DNA from: Bacillota bacterium | Lineage (GTDB): Bacteria; Bacillota; Clostridia; Lachnospirales; Lachnospiraceae | Direction: 5' to 3' | DNA length: 64,000 nt | Assembly: GCA_023415635.1 (NCBI GenBank) | Contig: JAEZJV010000013.1 | Location: 1 to 64,000 of the forward strand | In this document: positions 18,204 through 26,402 of the stretch, in pieces | How positions within the stretch are numbered: position 1 is the first letter of the stretch | Layout: each line of letters starts with the position of its first letter | The notes under the pieces: generated by a model | What the model was told of the DNA's origin: nothing | The model's database searches: none | Seen by the model: only the letters and a program-made list of their open reading frames with translations | Position numbers and translations under genes: made by a program

Positions 18204-18953
18204 ATGAATGAAGTCAACAACAGGAGAGCAATAAGCAACATAATCGTTGCGATTATCTTAGTAATTGGAGCAATTGCATCTTCAATGATATTAGTTAATG
18301 GTGTTGTGAAGGTCAAATCTTCTCAAACTAATATCGTTGTAACAGGCTCGGCAAAACAAAAGATTACTTCTGACCTGATTGTCTGGACCGGTAGCTTCAG
18401 TACACAATCAAATCAGTTACAGGATGCTTATACAAAGCTTGAAGCAAGCAAACAAAAGGTTTCTGACTATCTTGTAAAGCAAGGTATCGCGAAAGAGGAT
18501 ATTGTATTTTCTTCGATTAATACGAGCATCAATTATGTAATGAATGATTATGGAGTTTACACCAATATCATTGACAGCTATCATTTAAGTGAGACGATTA
18601 CCATAAGCTCCAACGAGATTGAGAAGATTACGGATATTTCTAGAAAAGCGACAGAGCTTTTAAGTGAGGACATTGCATTCCAATCCGATCCTCCCCAGTA
18701 CTTCTATACCAAGCTTGCGGATATGAAGGTGAATATGCTGGCAGAAGCAACTAAGGATGCCAAGAAGCGTGCAGAAATGATGGCTGAAAATGCAGGTAAT
18801 AAGCTGGGTGCTTTAAAGTATGCCGACATGGGTGTTATGCAGATCACACCATTGTATTCTAATGAGATTTCTGATTATGGTATTAATGATACCTCTTCAT
18901 TGGAGAAGGAGATCACCGCAGTCGTACATTGTAAATTCGAAATAGCGGAATAG
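18204..18953 (+). CDS. SIMPL-domain (DUF541) membrane-anchored protein
   Basis: A 249-residue protein with one N-terminal membrane segment (about residues 11-33) and an extracytoplasmic SIMPL/DUF541 domain from about 45 to 247. The opening IVVTGSAKQKITSDLIVWTG, the VSDYLVKQGI...DI segment and the A-T-KDAKKRAEMMAENAG helix match the family. The family includes periplasmic or surface proteins linked to oxidative stress tolerance (YggE-like) and oligomeric cages (BP26-like); molecular role is not settled. AGGAGG supports the start. It is probably monocistronic, with its own promoter. Confidence 0.88.
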   Translation: MNEVNNRRAISNIIVAIILVIGAIASSMILVNGVVKVKSSQTNIVVTGSAKQKITSDLIVWTGSFSTQSNQLQDAYTKLEASKQKVSDYLVKQGIAKEDIVFSSINTSINYVMNDYGVYTNIIDSYHLSETITISSNEIEKITDISRKATELLSEDIAFQSDPPQYFYTKLADMKVNMLAEATKDAKKRAEMMAENAGNKLGALKYADMGVMQITPLYSNEISDYGINDTSSLEKEITAVVHCKFEIAE

Positions 18954-19214
18954 ATTGTCTTGATAATAGGATATAGTTTGTGTGATCCGAAGAAAATAAA
19001 ATGATGAATACATAATTTTAGGTTCAGAGCTTTTACGGAAAGATTAACGGAGACTGTCGGTCCATCGCAGTCTTGATTATTCCTTAGTAGACTGAACTTA
19101 GAGTCGGTAATTCATATGAACGATTATTTCTATCAAGGTAAGAACCTGGAGATGGAAAAAAATACATTGGTATAATTTTCGAAACAGATGTGTCATATGA
19201 TTATATAAATACTG

Positions 19215-19961
19215 ATGCAGGTAAAAACCTTGAAATTAAAGCATTGGATCATAGTAGTAATATTTCTGCTTATAGTTATAACGACAGTTTTACTGGATCA
19301 AAGCTATGGAGCTATAAAGCACCTAATAAACCGTCGACCGGACAGTATAACAATAGTAATCGATGCAGGTCATGGTGGGTTTGACCCGGGAAAAGTGGGA
19401 ATGAATCATATTCTGGAAAAGGATATTAATTTAAGTATTGCGTATAAGCTGAAAAAGCTTCTAGAGTCGGAGGATATACATGTTGTTATGACTAGAAAGG
19501 ACGATAACGGCTTATATAAGAAATCGGACAGTGACAAAAAAAGAGTGGATATGAAAAATCGGATTAAAATAATTAATGGCAGTGGAGCGGCATTTGCCAT
19601 CAGTATTCATCAAAACAGCTATTCATTAGAAACCTGCCATGGAGCACAGGTATTTTATTATGAGAACTCGGAACAAGGGCAGGTATTGGCAGAAGTACTA
19701 CAGGAAACCATAAAAAATAATCTGAAGGACGGTAACCACAGATTAGCCAAATCTGACAGCAGCTACTACTTACTGAGATATTCAAGCTGCCCTCTGGTCA
19801 TTGTTGAATGCGGATTTCTGACAAACAGAAGAGAAGCAGCACTTTTACAAGAGGACAGCTATCAGGATAAGATAGCTGAGGCGATACATCTCGGAATATT
19901 GGAATATATGAAGATATCAATGAAAGAGAATAATTATTTGAATAAGACTCCGGCTCACTAG
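19215..19961 (+). CDS. cwlD: CwlD-like N-acetylmuramoyl-L-alanine amidase
   Basis: A 248-residue membrane-anchored amidase. One N-terminal membrane helix (about residues 11-28) is followed by an Amidase_3 domain: zinc ligands in DAGHGGFDPG, LEKDIN and SIHQNS, and the catalytic Glu in VIVECGFLTN. Length and topology match CwlD, which with PdaA makes muramic delta-lactam in the spore cortex, so the organism probably sporulates. The ATG at 19215 lacks a good ribosome binding site; a TTG at 19230 preceded by CAGGT would give a shorter N-terminus and cannot be excluded. A nearby unrelated overlapping frame is not coding. Confidence 0.82.
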   Translation: MQVKTLKLKHWIIVVIFLLIVITTVLLDQSYGAIKHLINRRPDSITIVIDAGHGGFDPGKVGMNHILEKDINLSIAYKLKKLLESEDIHVVMTRKDDNGLYKKSDSDKKRVDMKNRIKIINGSGAAFAISIHQNSYSLETCHGAQVFYYENSEQGQVLAEVLQETIKNNLKDGNHRLAKSDSSYYLLRYSSCPLVIVECGFLTNRREAALLQEDSYQDKIAEAIHLGILEYMKISMKENNYLNKTPAH

Positions 19962-20266
19962 TACCTGCTTATATCGATTTATAATCAGTATAGGTGGTTC
20001 GATACTACAAAAGCAGTGAGAAAAGCTGAAGAAGCTATGACAGGAACTGCTAAAGAGAATATGTTTTAATTGTAACAAAAGGTTTAGTAAAGATTATATT
20101 TAGATGCCAATTATCAGGTGATGATTGGCATCATCTTTTATAGGATATAGTTATCTGAGATAATAGTAATCTTCTTGACAGTAAATGGTAGGTAATGGCA
20201 TACTAATAGCAGCTAAACAACTGAGCAACTGGTTGCAATATTAAGCAGCTAATAAGGAGGACTTTC
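19962..20266 (+). other. Intergenic region after cwlD
   Basis: No gene is supported. It contains a short open stretch ending at 20069 whose last 20 codons read like protein (TKAVRKAEEAMTGTAKEN) but lack a start signal, then the terminator at 20103-20140 and a promoter-like TTGACA (20175-20180) with CATACT 18 bases on, which would serve the following methyltransferase gene. Confidence 0.5.
20103..20140 (+). terminator. Probable terminator
   Basis: GATGCCAAT pairs with ATTGGCATC around a 12-base loop and is followed by ATCTTTTA. It would end transcription before the methyltransferase-like gene. Confidence 0.6.
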
Positions 20267-20841
20267 ATGATACAAACACTTGGTATAATTGAAGTCTTAT
20301 TATTTTACACAGCGTATTATATCAAATTAATCAGTCAGAAAAAGAGAGGTATAATTACGAATCAATTAGGACAAGGCAATAAATCTAGAAAGACTATTAT
20401 CATTGAACTCTTATTAAGAATGATGAGTAGCTTTATCGCTGCGTTAATGCTGGTCAGTGCCATACTCAATACATCCTGGTTCAATAGTATAATAATTCGA
20501 ATAATAGGCTTGTTTGTATTTGCGCTAGGAATATTCTTTTTTATTGCGGCCATGCTTACAATGAAGGATAGCTGGAGAGCCGGTATTCCTGCGGAAGATA
20601 AAACCAAAATGATATCATCCGGTATTTTCAGATACAGCAGAAACCCCGCATTTTATGATTTGATCTTACATACATAGGAGCTAGTCTAGCTTTTGGCAAT
20701 CCGGTGCTGTTTATAACTTCTGTCCTTGTTATAATCCTTATGCATTTGCAGATATTGGAGGAAGAAAAATTTTTAGAGAGGACATTTAAAGAGGATTACA
20801 ATGCATATAAGAGTAAAGTTGGCAGGTATTTTATATTTTAG
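20267..20841 (+). pseudogene. Isoprenylcysteine methyltransferase-like membrane protein, frameshifted
   Basis: The first frame (20267-20677) encodes three hydrophobic helices and the start of the catalytic region (GIFRYSRNPAF), then runs into an off-frame tail. From 20659 the neighbouring frame continues the family sequence without a break: FDLTYIGASLAFGN, then LQILEEEKFLERTFKEDYNAY, ending at 20841. Between the codons for AF and FD there are 5 bases where 6 would keep the frame, so a single base has been lost. Restored, the product would be about 190 residues, normal for ICMT/PEMT-like phospholipid or isoprenylcysteine methyltransferases. It is either a recent pseudogene or a sequencing error. 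AAGGAGG precedes the start. Confidence 0.85.
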
Positions 20842-20960
20842 ACAGCTATTTGCTAAATGGTAGAGATATATCTTATATACTAATGGGAGAAAACAGATCA
20901 TGATTTGTGTATAAGTGAGCAGGAAGTTCCAGAAGCTTATTATAGGAGTTAATAATCAGA

Positions 20961-22370
20961 ATGAATAAGAGTGTAAAGATGCCGAATACAAAATCAACAA
21001 GGCAGGAACATATTTATATCGCAATAGATTTAAAATCATTTTATGCCTCCGTGGAGTGTATAGAAAGAGGATTAAATCCGCTGAAGACTAACCTTGTGGT
21101 AGCTGATCCCACCCGTACAGAGAAGACAATTTGTCTTGCAGTATCTCCATCCCTTAAGGCCTATGGCATATCCGGCAGAGCCCGTCTATTTGAGGTTCAG
21201 CAGAAGCTAAAGGAATATAAACAACGTACAGGAAAAGAGGTGGAATATATTATTGCTCCACCTCAGATGGCACGCTATATTGAAGTTTCTGCGGAAATCT
21301 ATGAGACATACCTAAAATATATCAGTCCGGAGGATATTCATGTATATAGTATCGATGAGTGCTTTATGGATGTGACGAATTATCTAAGTCTTTATCAGAT
21401 ATCAGCAAAGGAACTGGCAGTGAAAATTATTCATGATGTACTTAAGAAGACCGGGATTACAGCCACGGCAGGAATCGGAACCAACCTATATCTGAGTAAG
21501 ATTGCAATGGATATTGTTGCAAAACATGTAGAGGCAGATGCAAGCGGTGTGAGAATTGCTGAACTGGATGAGCTGACTTATCGTAGATTGTTATGGGATC
21601 ATAGGCCGATAACAGATTTCTGGCGAATCGGCGGAGGTATTGCAAAAAGGCTTGAAGAGAAAGGTCTGAATACAATGGGCGATATTGCCAGAGCATCGTT
21701 GCATAATGAGGAACAGTTATATCGTATGCTGGGCATTGATGCTGAACTATTGATTGATCATGCATGGGGATATGAACCATGCAGCATAGAAGAGATCAAA
21801 TCCTATAAGCCAAGTACAAATAGCATTTCATCGGGACAGGTTTTACAGTATCCGTATGATTTCAATAAGACAAGAATTATCGTGCAGGAAATGACTGATT
21901 TACTGGTACTCGATCTTGTGGATAAGGGACTGGTAACAGATAGTCTGACCTTAACTATCGGTTATGACAGATGCAGTATAGAGGAAGGAAATTATAAAGG
22001 AGCAGTGACGTATGACCGTTATGGAAGAGCAGTACCAAAAGCTGCTCATGGTACTGCAAACCTTGGGACTACCAGCTGCAGTACTAAGAAAATCATGTCT
22101 GCTATTATGGAGCTTTATGATAGAATTGTAGCAAAGGAACTCTATGCCAGGCGAGTTACGATTAGTGCCAATAATCTTGTGGAGGAGAAATATGAACAGC
22201 TTGATCTTTTTACAGATCCACTAGAACAGGAGAAAGAGCGTAAGCTGCAGGAGGCCATGCTAAATATTAAAAAGAAGTTTGGAAAGAACGCGATTCTGAA
22301 GGGAATAAATTATGAAGAGGGTGCCACTACAAAGGAAAGAAATAAACAAATTGGTGGACACAGGGCTTAG
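20961..22370 (+). CDS. Y-family DNA polymerase (UmuC/UvrX-like)
   Basis: A 469-residue error-prone polymerase. The palm motifs are clear: YIAIDLKSFYASVECIERG (first catalytic Asp, steric-gate region) and VYSIDECFMDVTNY (catalytic Asp-Glu pair); the thumb has TAGIGTNLYLSKIAMD, and the little-finger domain extends to about residue 400. A near-C-terminal QLDLFTD segment resembles a beta-clamp-binding motif. Firmicutes proteins of this type (YqjW, UvrX) carry out translesion synthesis. The start region has no perfect ribosome binding site (TAGGAG about 11 bases away). A yolD-like gene follows after 12 bases, the usual partner arrangement. I did not find a convincing LexA box. Confidence 0.92.
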   Translation: MNKSVKMPNTKSTRQEHIYIAIDLKSFYASVECIERGLNPLKTNLVVADPTRTEKTICLAVSPSLKAYGISGRARLFEVQQKLKEYKQRTGKEVEYIIAPPQMARYIEVSAEIYETYLKYISPEDIHVYSIDECFMDVTNYLSLYQISAKELAVKIIHDVLKKTGITATAGIGTNLYLSKIAMDIVAKHVEADASGVRIAELDELTYRRLLWDHRPITDFWRIGGGIAKRLEEKGLNTMGDIARASLHNEEQLYRMLGIDAELLIDHAWGYEPCSIEEIKSYKPSTNSISSGQVLQYPYDFNKTRIIVQEMTDLLVLDLVDKGLVTDSLTLTIGYDRCSIEEGNYKGAVTYDRYGRAVPKAAHGTANLGTTSCSTKKIMSAIMELYDRIVAKELYARRVTISANNLVEEKYEQLDLFTDPLEQEKERKLQEAMLNIKKKFGKNAILKGINYEEGATTKERNKQIGGHRA

Positions 22371-22382
22371 GAGAGCTATGCT

Positions 22383-22859
22383 ATGGTAAAGAATCCGGTA
22401 GGAATGAATGCACAGGCTACACATAATTATGATGATATCATTTATAAGAAATATCCTTTTGATCCTTCAGACAGGATTAAGCATCCAAGAATGTCAATAG
22501 AAGACCGGGCAAAAATATTTGCTCCTTTTGCTGCGCTTAAGGGCTATGAGGAAGCAATTGCATCAAAACAAAAAATCGTGGTACCACGTATAGAATTATC
22601 AGAGGAATCAAAGGAGAATTTAGATTTACAGATCGGGAAAATCGAGCATTTGTTGACAAATGGGCAACATCCAATGATTACAGTAGTCTATTTTCAAAAG
22701 GATAAGGAGAGAAGTGAAGACGGTGGAGAATATATTAAGTTTACGGGTATGGTCTCCAAACTGGAGCTGACCTTACGCATTCTTCAAATCGTTGAAAAAA
22801 GGCTGCGGTTGGAGGATATATATAGTATAGAGGGAGAGGAGTTAGATAGGTTGTGGTAA
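22383..22859 (+). CDS. YolD-like protein
   Basis: A 158-residue protein with the YolD signature MSIEDRAKIFAPFAALKGYEEAI near residues 40-62, then a beta-rich region. YolD-like proteins are usually found directly after Y-family polymerase genes in Firmicutes and are thought of as UmuD-like partners; a direct function is not well established. The gene starts 12 bases after the polymerase stop with GGAGAG as ribosome binding site. A terminator follows, so this two-gene unit is complete. Confidence 0.85.
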   Translation: MVKNPVGMNAQATHNYDDIIYKKYPFDPSDRIKHPRMSIEDRAKIFAPFAALKGYEEAIASKQKIVVPRIELSEESKENLDLQIGKIEHLLTNGQHPMITVVYFQKDKERSEDGGEYIKFTGMVSKLELTLRILQIVEKRLRLEDIYSIEGEELDRLW

Positions 22860-22865
22860 AGAATA

Positions 22866-22903
22866 TGATATGGCAATGCAACAGAGATGGCCGTGTCATT
22901 TTT
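22866..22903 (+). terminator. Terminator after the polymerase-yolD unit
   Basis: TGATATGGC pairs with GCCGTGTCA (two G-U pairs) and is followed directly by five T residues. Confidence 0.75.
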
Positions 22904-22947
22904 AATGAAATAATTTATACTGCTTAGTAATTAATTGGGGGAGAAAA

Positions 22948-23313
22948 ATGGAGTATTTAAATCAGAAGGAAATTAAAAAACTATCAAATCCCGGTGTGAT
23001 TTCAAAGCAATTATTAAATCCGGAAAATTCTGAAAGTACCAGAGTAACCATTACAGAAGTGCATCTAGAAGCAGGTGCCTGTCAGCCAAGGCATATCCAT
23101 GATACTTCAGAACAGATATGGTATGCATTGCAAGGGGACGGTTTATTACTATTAGCAAATGACGAAACTATGGAGTTTCATGCTGGGGATGTTGTTCGCT
23201 TTGCAGATAGGGATGTACATGGATTACTTAATCAGTCAGAGAAGGAATTTGTCTATCTATCGGTTACGTCACCTCCGATAAATTTTTCCTACGCCTATCA
23301 AGATAAAAAGTAA
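22948..23313 (+). CDS. Cupin-domain protein
   Basis: A 121-residue single-domain cupin. Motif 1 is present as RHIHDTSEQIWYALQGDG (two His and the Glu/Gln metal-ligand positions) and motif 2 as FHAGDVVRFADRDVHGL (final His). This is a typical small metal-binding jelly-roll with no further domain, so substrate cannot be named. GGGGGAG precedes the ATG. The gene is followed by a DinB gene 69 bases on. Confidence 0.85.
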   Translation: MEYLNQKEIKKLSNPGVISKQLLNPENSESTRVTITEVHLEAGACQPRHIHDTSEQIWYALQGDGLLLLANDETMEFHAGDVVRFADRDVHGLLNQSEKEFVYLSVTSPPINFSYAYQDKK

Positions 23314-23382
23314 GTAACAAAATAGATCAAAGAAGAAAGGAACGTATGATTTTTACTTCTGAATTAATCATACAAGGTAATT

Positions 23383-23895
23383 ATGAAAAGATTGATTACA
23401 GAGGCTCTACGAAATCAATTTGACTCGACTTATCACATGGCGCGTGTCCTTATAAAAGTTTGTCCAAAAGAAATCTGGGAGACTTCCTATAACGGGGTAC
23501 CATTTTGGCAGCAAGTCTTTCATTATGTGTATTATATTGATTTTTGGATGCGTAAAAAGTATGATGACAGTGAGTGGCGTACTATGATTTTTGATGATGC
23601 CTATACCACTGACCTATATGCAGACAGCTATGAAGGATTATTTATCCAACAGGATATAATGCTGGAGTATCTTGATGCAATACAAGTAAAAACATCTGGT
23701 ATTTTTGAAGATTTGGATGATGAGAAATTGAGTCTTTCAGTTTTTGGCAATGAACCGCAGTTTACTTATATGGATGTAATTCTTGGACAAATCAGACATA
23801 TCATGTATAACATTGGATACCTTAATGGTATATTGCGTGAATTGGGGCTTCCTGAATCTGACTGGTATTCCTATAATGAGCCGGAAGGTTCTTAA
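23383..23895 (+). CDS. DinB-family (four-helix metal-binding) protein
   Basis: A 170-residue four-helix-bundle protein. Conserved histidines typical of the DinB/YfiT group are seen in VFHYVYYIDFW and QIRHIMYNIGYL, plus one in the first helix (TYHMARVL). Members bind a divalent metal and include thiol-dependent transferases; many are uncharacterised. Length is usual. The start is preceded by a weak AAGG. It lies just before a HAD hydrolase gene and could be cotranscribed with it. Confidence 0.8.
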   Translation: MKRLITEALRNQFDSTYHMARVLIKVCPKEIWETSYNGVPFWQQVFHYVYYIDFWMRKKYDDSEWRTMIFDDAYTTDLYADSYEGLFIQQDIMLEYLDAIQVKTSGIFEDLDDEKLSLSVFGNEPQFTYMDVILGQIRHIMYNIGYLNGILRELGLPESDWYSYNEPEGS

Positions 23896-23931
23896 TATTC
23901 CAATATGGGAATGATTAAGGAGAGGAAAAGG

Positions 23932-24606
23932 ATGACACGAGCAGTAATTTTTGATATGTTTGAAACTTTAGTAACACATTATAATAGTCCACTATATTTT
24001 GGGAAGCAGATGGCATATGACGCGGGAATTTTAGAAGATAAATTTCAGAAAATTTGGCAGCTGACTGAGTATGATCGCACTATAGGAAAATTAACATTAG
24101 AAGAAGCATTAGAAATAATTCTCAGGGAAAATCATTGTTATTCTGAAACACTTTTAATGCAAATTGTAACTAAACGAATAACAGCAAAAGAAGAGTGCTT
24201 TAGTCATTTGCATAATGAGATTATTCCATTACTTTCAACATTGAAGAAGAGGGGATTTTTAGTTGGATTAATAAGTAACTGTTTTTCAGAGGAGGCAGAG
24301 ATAATTCGAAGAAGTGAACTGGTTCCATATTTCGATACTATTTATCTTTCATATGAACAGAGAATTCAAAAACCAGAAGAAGAGATATTTAAAAGATGTA
24401 TGGAAGACTTATCTGTGAAGCCGGAGGAATGTATATATGTAGGAGACGGAGGGAGTGAAGAGCTGGAAACAGCTAGAAGACTAGGGATGGTGGCAGTACA
24501 AGCTACTTGGTATTTACAAGAAGGAACAGCCCAGCCTTCAAATAGAAAGCATGACTTCATGCATATGGAAAATCCGCTTGAGGTGTTGAATATTATAAAC
24601 ATTTAA
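23932..24606 (+). CDS. HAD-superfamily hydrolase
   Basis: A 224-residue HAD phosphatase. The start at 23932 is chosen because AAGGAG lies 9 bases upstream; earlier in-frame ATG codons have no such site. Motif I reads VIFDMFETLVT, with the nucleophile Asp near residue 8, but the usual second Asp (DxD) is Glu here (DMFET); motif II is LISNC, motif III Lys is in QKPEEEIF and motif IV is VGDGGSEEL. The cap is the small helical type. DxxxT/V variants with Glu remain phosphatases in some subgroups; the activity is not certain. Confidence 0.85.
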   Translation: MTRAVIFDMFETLVTHYNSPLYFGKQMAYDAGILEDKFQKIWQLTEYDRTIGKLTLEEALEIILRENHCYSETLLMQIVTKRITAKEECFSHLHNEIIPLLSTLKKRGFLVGLISNCFSEEAEIIRRSELVPYFDTIYLSYEQRIQKPEEEIFKRCMEDLSVKPEECIYVGDGGSEELETARRLGMVAVQATWYLQEGTAQPSNRKHDFMHMENPLEVLNIINI

Positions 24607-24811
24607 GCTATTGAAGTTGATAGTTCATAGAGTTAATACGCTAGTTTTTTTGATATATGATATTATTTATTGATATTTATGAATCGAGAAGTATAACCAA
24701 CTTCCCATTATGTTTATTAAGATTATTAAGATTTTGTGTTTTCAAAATTGCCAACAGATTTAAAATGAAGATTATTTATATTTGACGAAAGAAAGAAAAT
24801 AGGTGAATATT

Positions 24812-25285
24812 ATGGTTGAAACAATATATTTTGCAGGTGGCTGTCTTTGGGGTGTACAAGCATTTATCAAAACATTAAAAGGTGTTATTAATACTCAAGC
24901 AGGAAGAGCAAATGGATATTCAAATACTCTCGAAGGTGAGTATGATGGTTATGCTGAGTGCGTAAAATTAGAATTTGACACTGAAATTGTAACTGTTTCT
25001 CAATTGATGGATTATTTTTTTGAGATTATAGATCCTTACAGTGTGAATAAACAAGGAAACGATGTTGGAAAAAAATACCGTACAGGTGTATATAGTAAAG
25101 TGCCTCGACATTTGGAAGATGCTAAGAATTACATAACAGAAAGAGCAGATAGGGATAAAATTGTAGTGGAAGTCCTTCCGCTTATGAATTACATTAAAAG
25201 TGCAGATGAACATCAAGATAGATTAGACAGGTGCCCTAATGACTATTGCCATATTCCAAAAGAGTTATTATACAAATATTTATAA
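24812..25285 (+). CDS. msrA: Peptide methionine-S-sulfoxide reductase MsrA
   Basis: A 157-residue MsrA. The active-site motif is GGCLWG (usual GCFWG, so Phe is replaced by Leu) near residues 8-13. Conserved acidic residues and YDGYAECV and NKQGNDVGKKYRTGVY are typical of the substrate pocket. It repairs methionine sulfoxide in proteins with thioredoxin-like reductants. No MsrB domain is fused. The ATG at 24812 is preferred over a GTG at 24803 since AGGTG lies 6 bases ahead of it. A resolving cysteine may be the C-terminal DRCPNDYC region. Confidence 0.92.
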   Translation: MVETIYFAGGCLWGVQAFIKTLKGVINTQAGRANGYSNTLEGEYDGYAECVKLEFDTEIVTVSQLMDYFFEIIDPYSVNKQGNDVGKKYRTGVYSKVPRHLEDAKNYITERADRDKIVVEVLPLMNYIKSADEHQDRLDRCPNDYCHIPKELLYKYL

Positions 25286-25303
25286 CCTGCTATTATAAGC
25301 ATA

Positions 25304-25459
25304 ATGAAGTCAACAAATTCTATCTTTCAAGCACTCGAATGGTCCTATGTCAAGATTTAGTATAAGTTAAAATTAGAAAATAATCCTCACTGGGATACTC
25401 CCTATTCTCGATCCATTCTATTTACACTAGAAAGAGAAAAGCTTATCAAAAGAGAGTAA
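25304..25459 (+). pseudogene. Possible gene remnant with in-frame TAG
   Basis: One frame reads as 51 protein-like codons interrupted by a TAG at 25358-25360: first FQALEWSYVKI, then after the stop LENNPHWDTPYSRSIL and FTLEREKLIKRE, ending in TAA. I do not recognise a family, there is no good ribosome binding site, and the region is AT-rich, so chance is a real alternative. Confidence 0.2.
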
Positions 25460-25576
25460 AAACAAGAAAATCAGAATAAAATAATCGGGTTTTCACATAC
25501 AACTTATATCGCTTTTATAATAAGATTTTATTTGCATTTATACGTACCAGAGTACTTGATAATAATGAGTAACATT

Positions 25577-25804
25577 TTATTTTATTTCATTATTATTTTG
25601 AGTTTCATCAGATTTAACTTTTATTGCCTCTTCTTTTGAAGCTATATTTTGCATTTGAGCAGCAGCCGTTAACATTAGGCTACCTACTGCAACAATAAGA
25701 TTTCCGAGAACATTGAGCTCATCTGCACTTTTACCTTCTGAAAGTGAAATGGCAAGTGCACTTGCCAGAACCAATAAATCATTAGGACATAGATTATCAA
25801 TCAT
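25577..25804 (-). CDS. Small hypothetical protein with a hydrophobic core
   Basis: A 75-residue protein. NDLLVLASALAISLSEGKSA is followed by ELNVLGNLIVAVGSLMLTAA, so two helices of moderate hydrophobicity, then a charged C-terminal tail rich in Lys, Glu and Asn. Small proteins of this kind are common in clostridia, but I cannot name a function. The start has GGTGG about 11 bases before it. It runs divergently from arsR1 about 220 bases away and is probably unrelated to arsenic. Confidence 0.6.
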   Translation of the reverse strand: MIDNLCPNDLLVLASALAISLSEGKSADELNVLGNLIVAVGSLMLTAAAQMQNIASKEEAIKVKSDETQNNNEIK

Positions 25805-25969
25805 CTCATTATTCCACCATATTTAATAATAAAATATAATAAAATGTATGAGTTTAATTTGTAAATTGTGATAATTATTTTATAAAATAGAAAAAAAACA
25901 CTGCCAGACAGAAGAGCAAAGATCAACTTCAAAATATTATTTCGAGACATGGTACCTAAAGTATTAATC

Positions 25970-25992
25970 AGCATATAATATGCATATATGCT
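25970..25992. promoter_or_regulatory. Candidate ArsR1 operator
   Basis: AGCATATA and its complement TATATGCT flank 7 bases, just upstream of arsR1 (start 26024). The symmetry and position suit an ArsR dimer site. Its sequence differs from the arsR2 operator at 31396-31415. Confidence 0.45.
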
Positions 25993-26023
25993 CATATAAT
26001 TATATAAAGAAAGGGGTGGGAAT

Positions 26024-26353
26024 ATGGTTGATATATTTAAAGCCTTGTCAGAGGAGAGTAGGCTACGAATATTAGCTATGCTACTGGAAAGAGAAATGTG
26101 TGTCTGCGAAATAGAAATCTGCTTAAATATGACTCAATCCAATGCATCTAGGCATCTGACCTTACTTAAGAAAAGTGGTATATTGGAAAGCTATAAAATG
26201 GCTCAATGGGCATATTATCGAATTGATGACAATTTTAAAAAGGAAAATATGGACCTTTGGAATTACTTACAGAAAAAGCTAAAAGAAATGCCAACTTATA
26301 AGGTGGATTGTAAGGAATGTGCTAAATGTAAAGGTTTAAATCTTTGTAAATAA
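26024..26353 (+). CDS. arsR: ArsR-family arsenic-responsive repressor (arsR1)
   Basis: A 109-residue winged-helix repressor. The metalloid site MCVCEIEICL at about residues 22-31 has the CxC of classical ArsR (ELCVCDL-type), directly before the recognition helix NASRHLTLLKKSGIL. The C-terminus is unusual in being cysteine-rich (CKECAKCKGLNLC), adding five more thiols that might bind As(III) or another soft metal. It heads arsR-acr3-arsD-arsA and is expected to release its operator on As(III) or Sb(III) binding. The ribosome binding site is AAGGGGTGGG. Confidence 0.92.
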   Translation: MVDIFKALSEESRLRILAMLLEREMCVCEIEICLNMTQSNASRHLTLLKKSGILESYKMAQWAYYRIDDNFKKENMDLWNYLQKKLKEMPTYKVDCKECAKCKGLNLCK

Positions 26354-26402
26354 CCAAGACGGACAATAAGTACCTATATATGAAAGAAAGAAGGATTTTA
26401 TT

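Noticed and set aside
19190..19384. Alternative frame across the cwlD start
   Set aside because: It overlaps the amidase coding region and has no motif or start signal; the cwlD frame carries the zinc ligands.
20841..20960. Search for a LexA box before the Y-family polymerase
   Set aside because: No GAAC-N4-GTTC pattern was found by eye; regulation left open.
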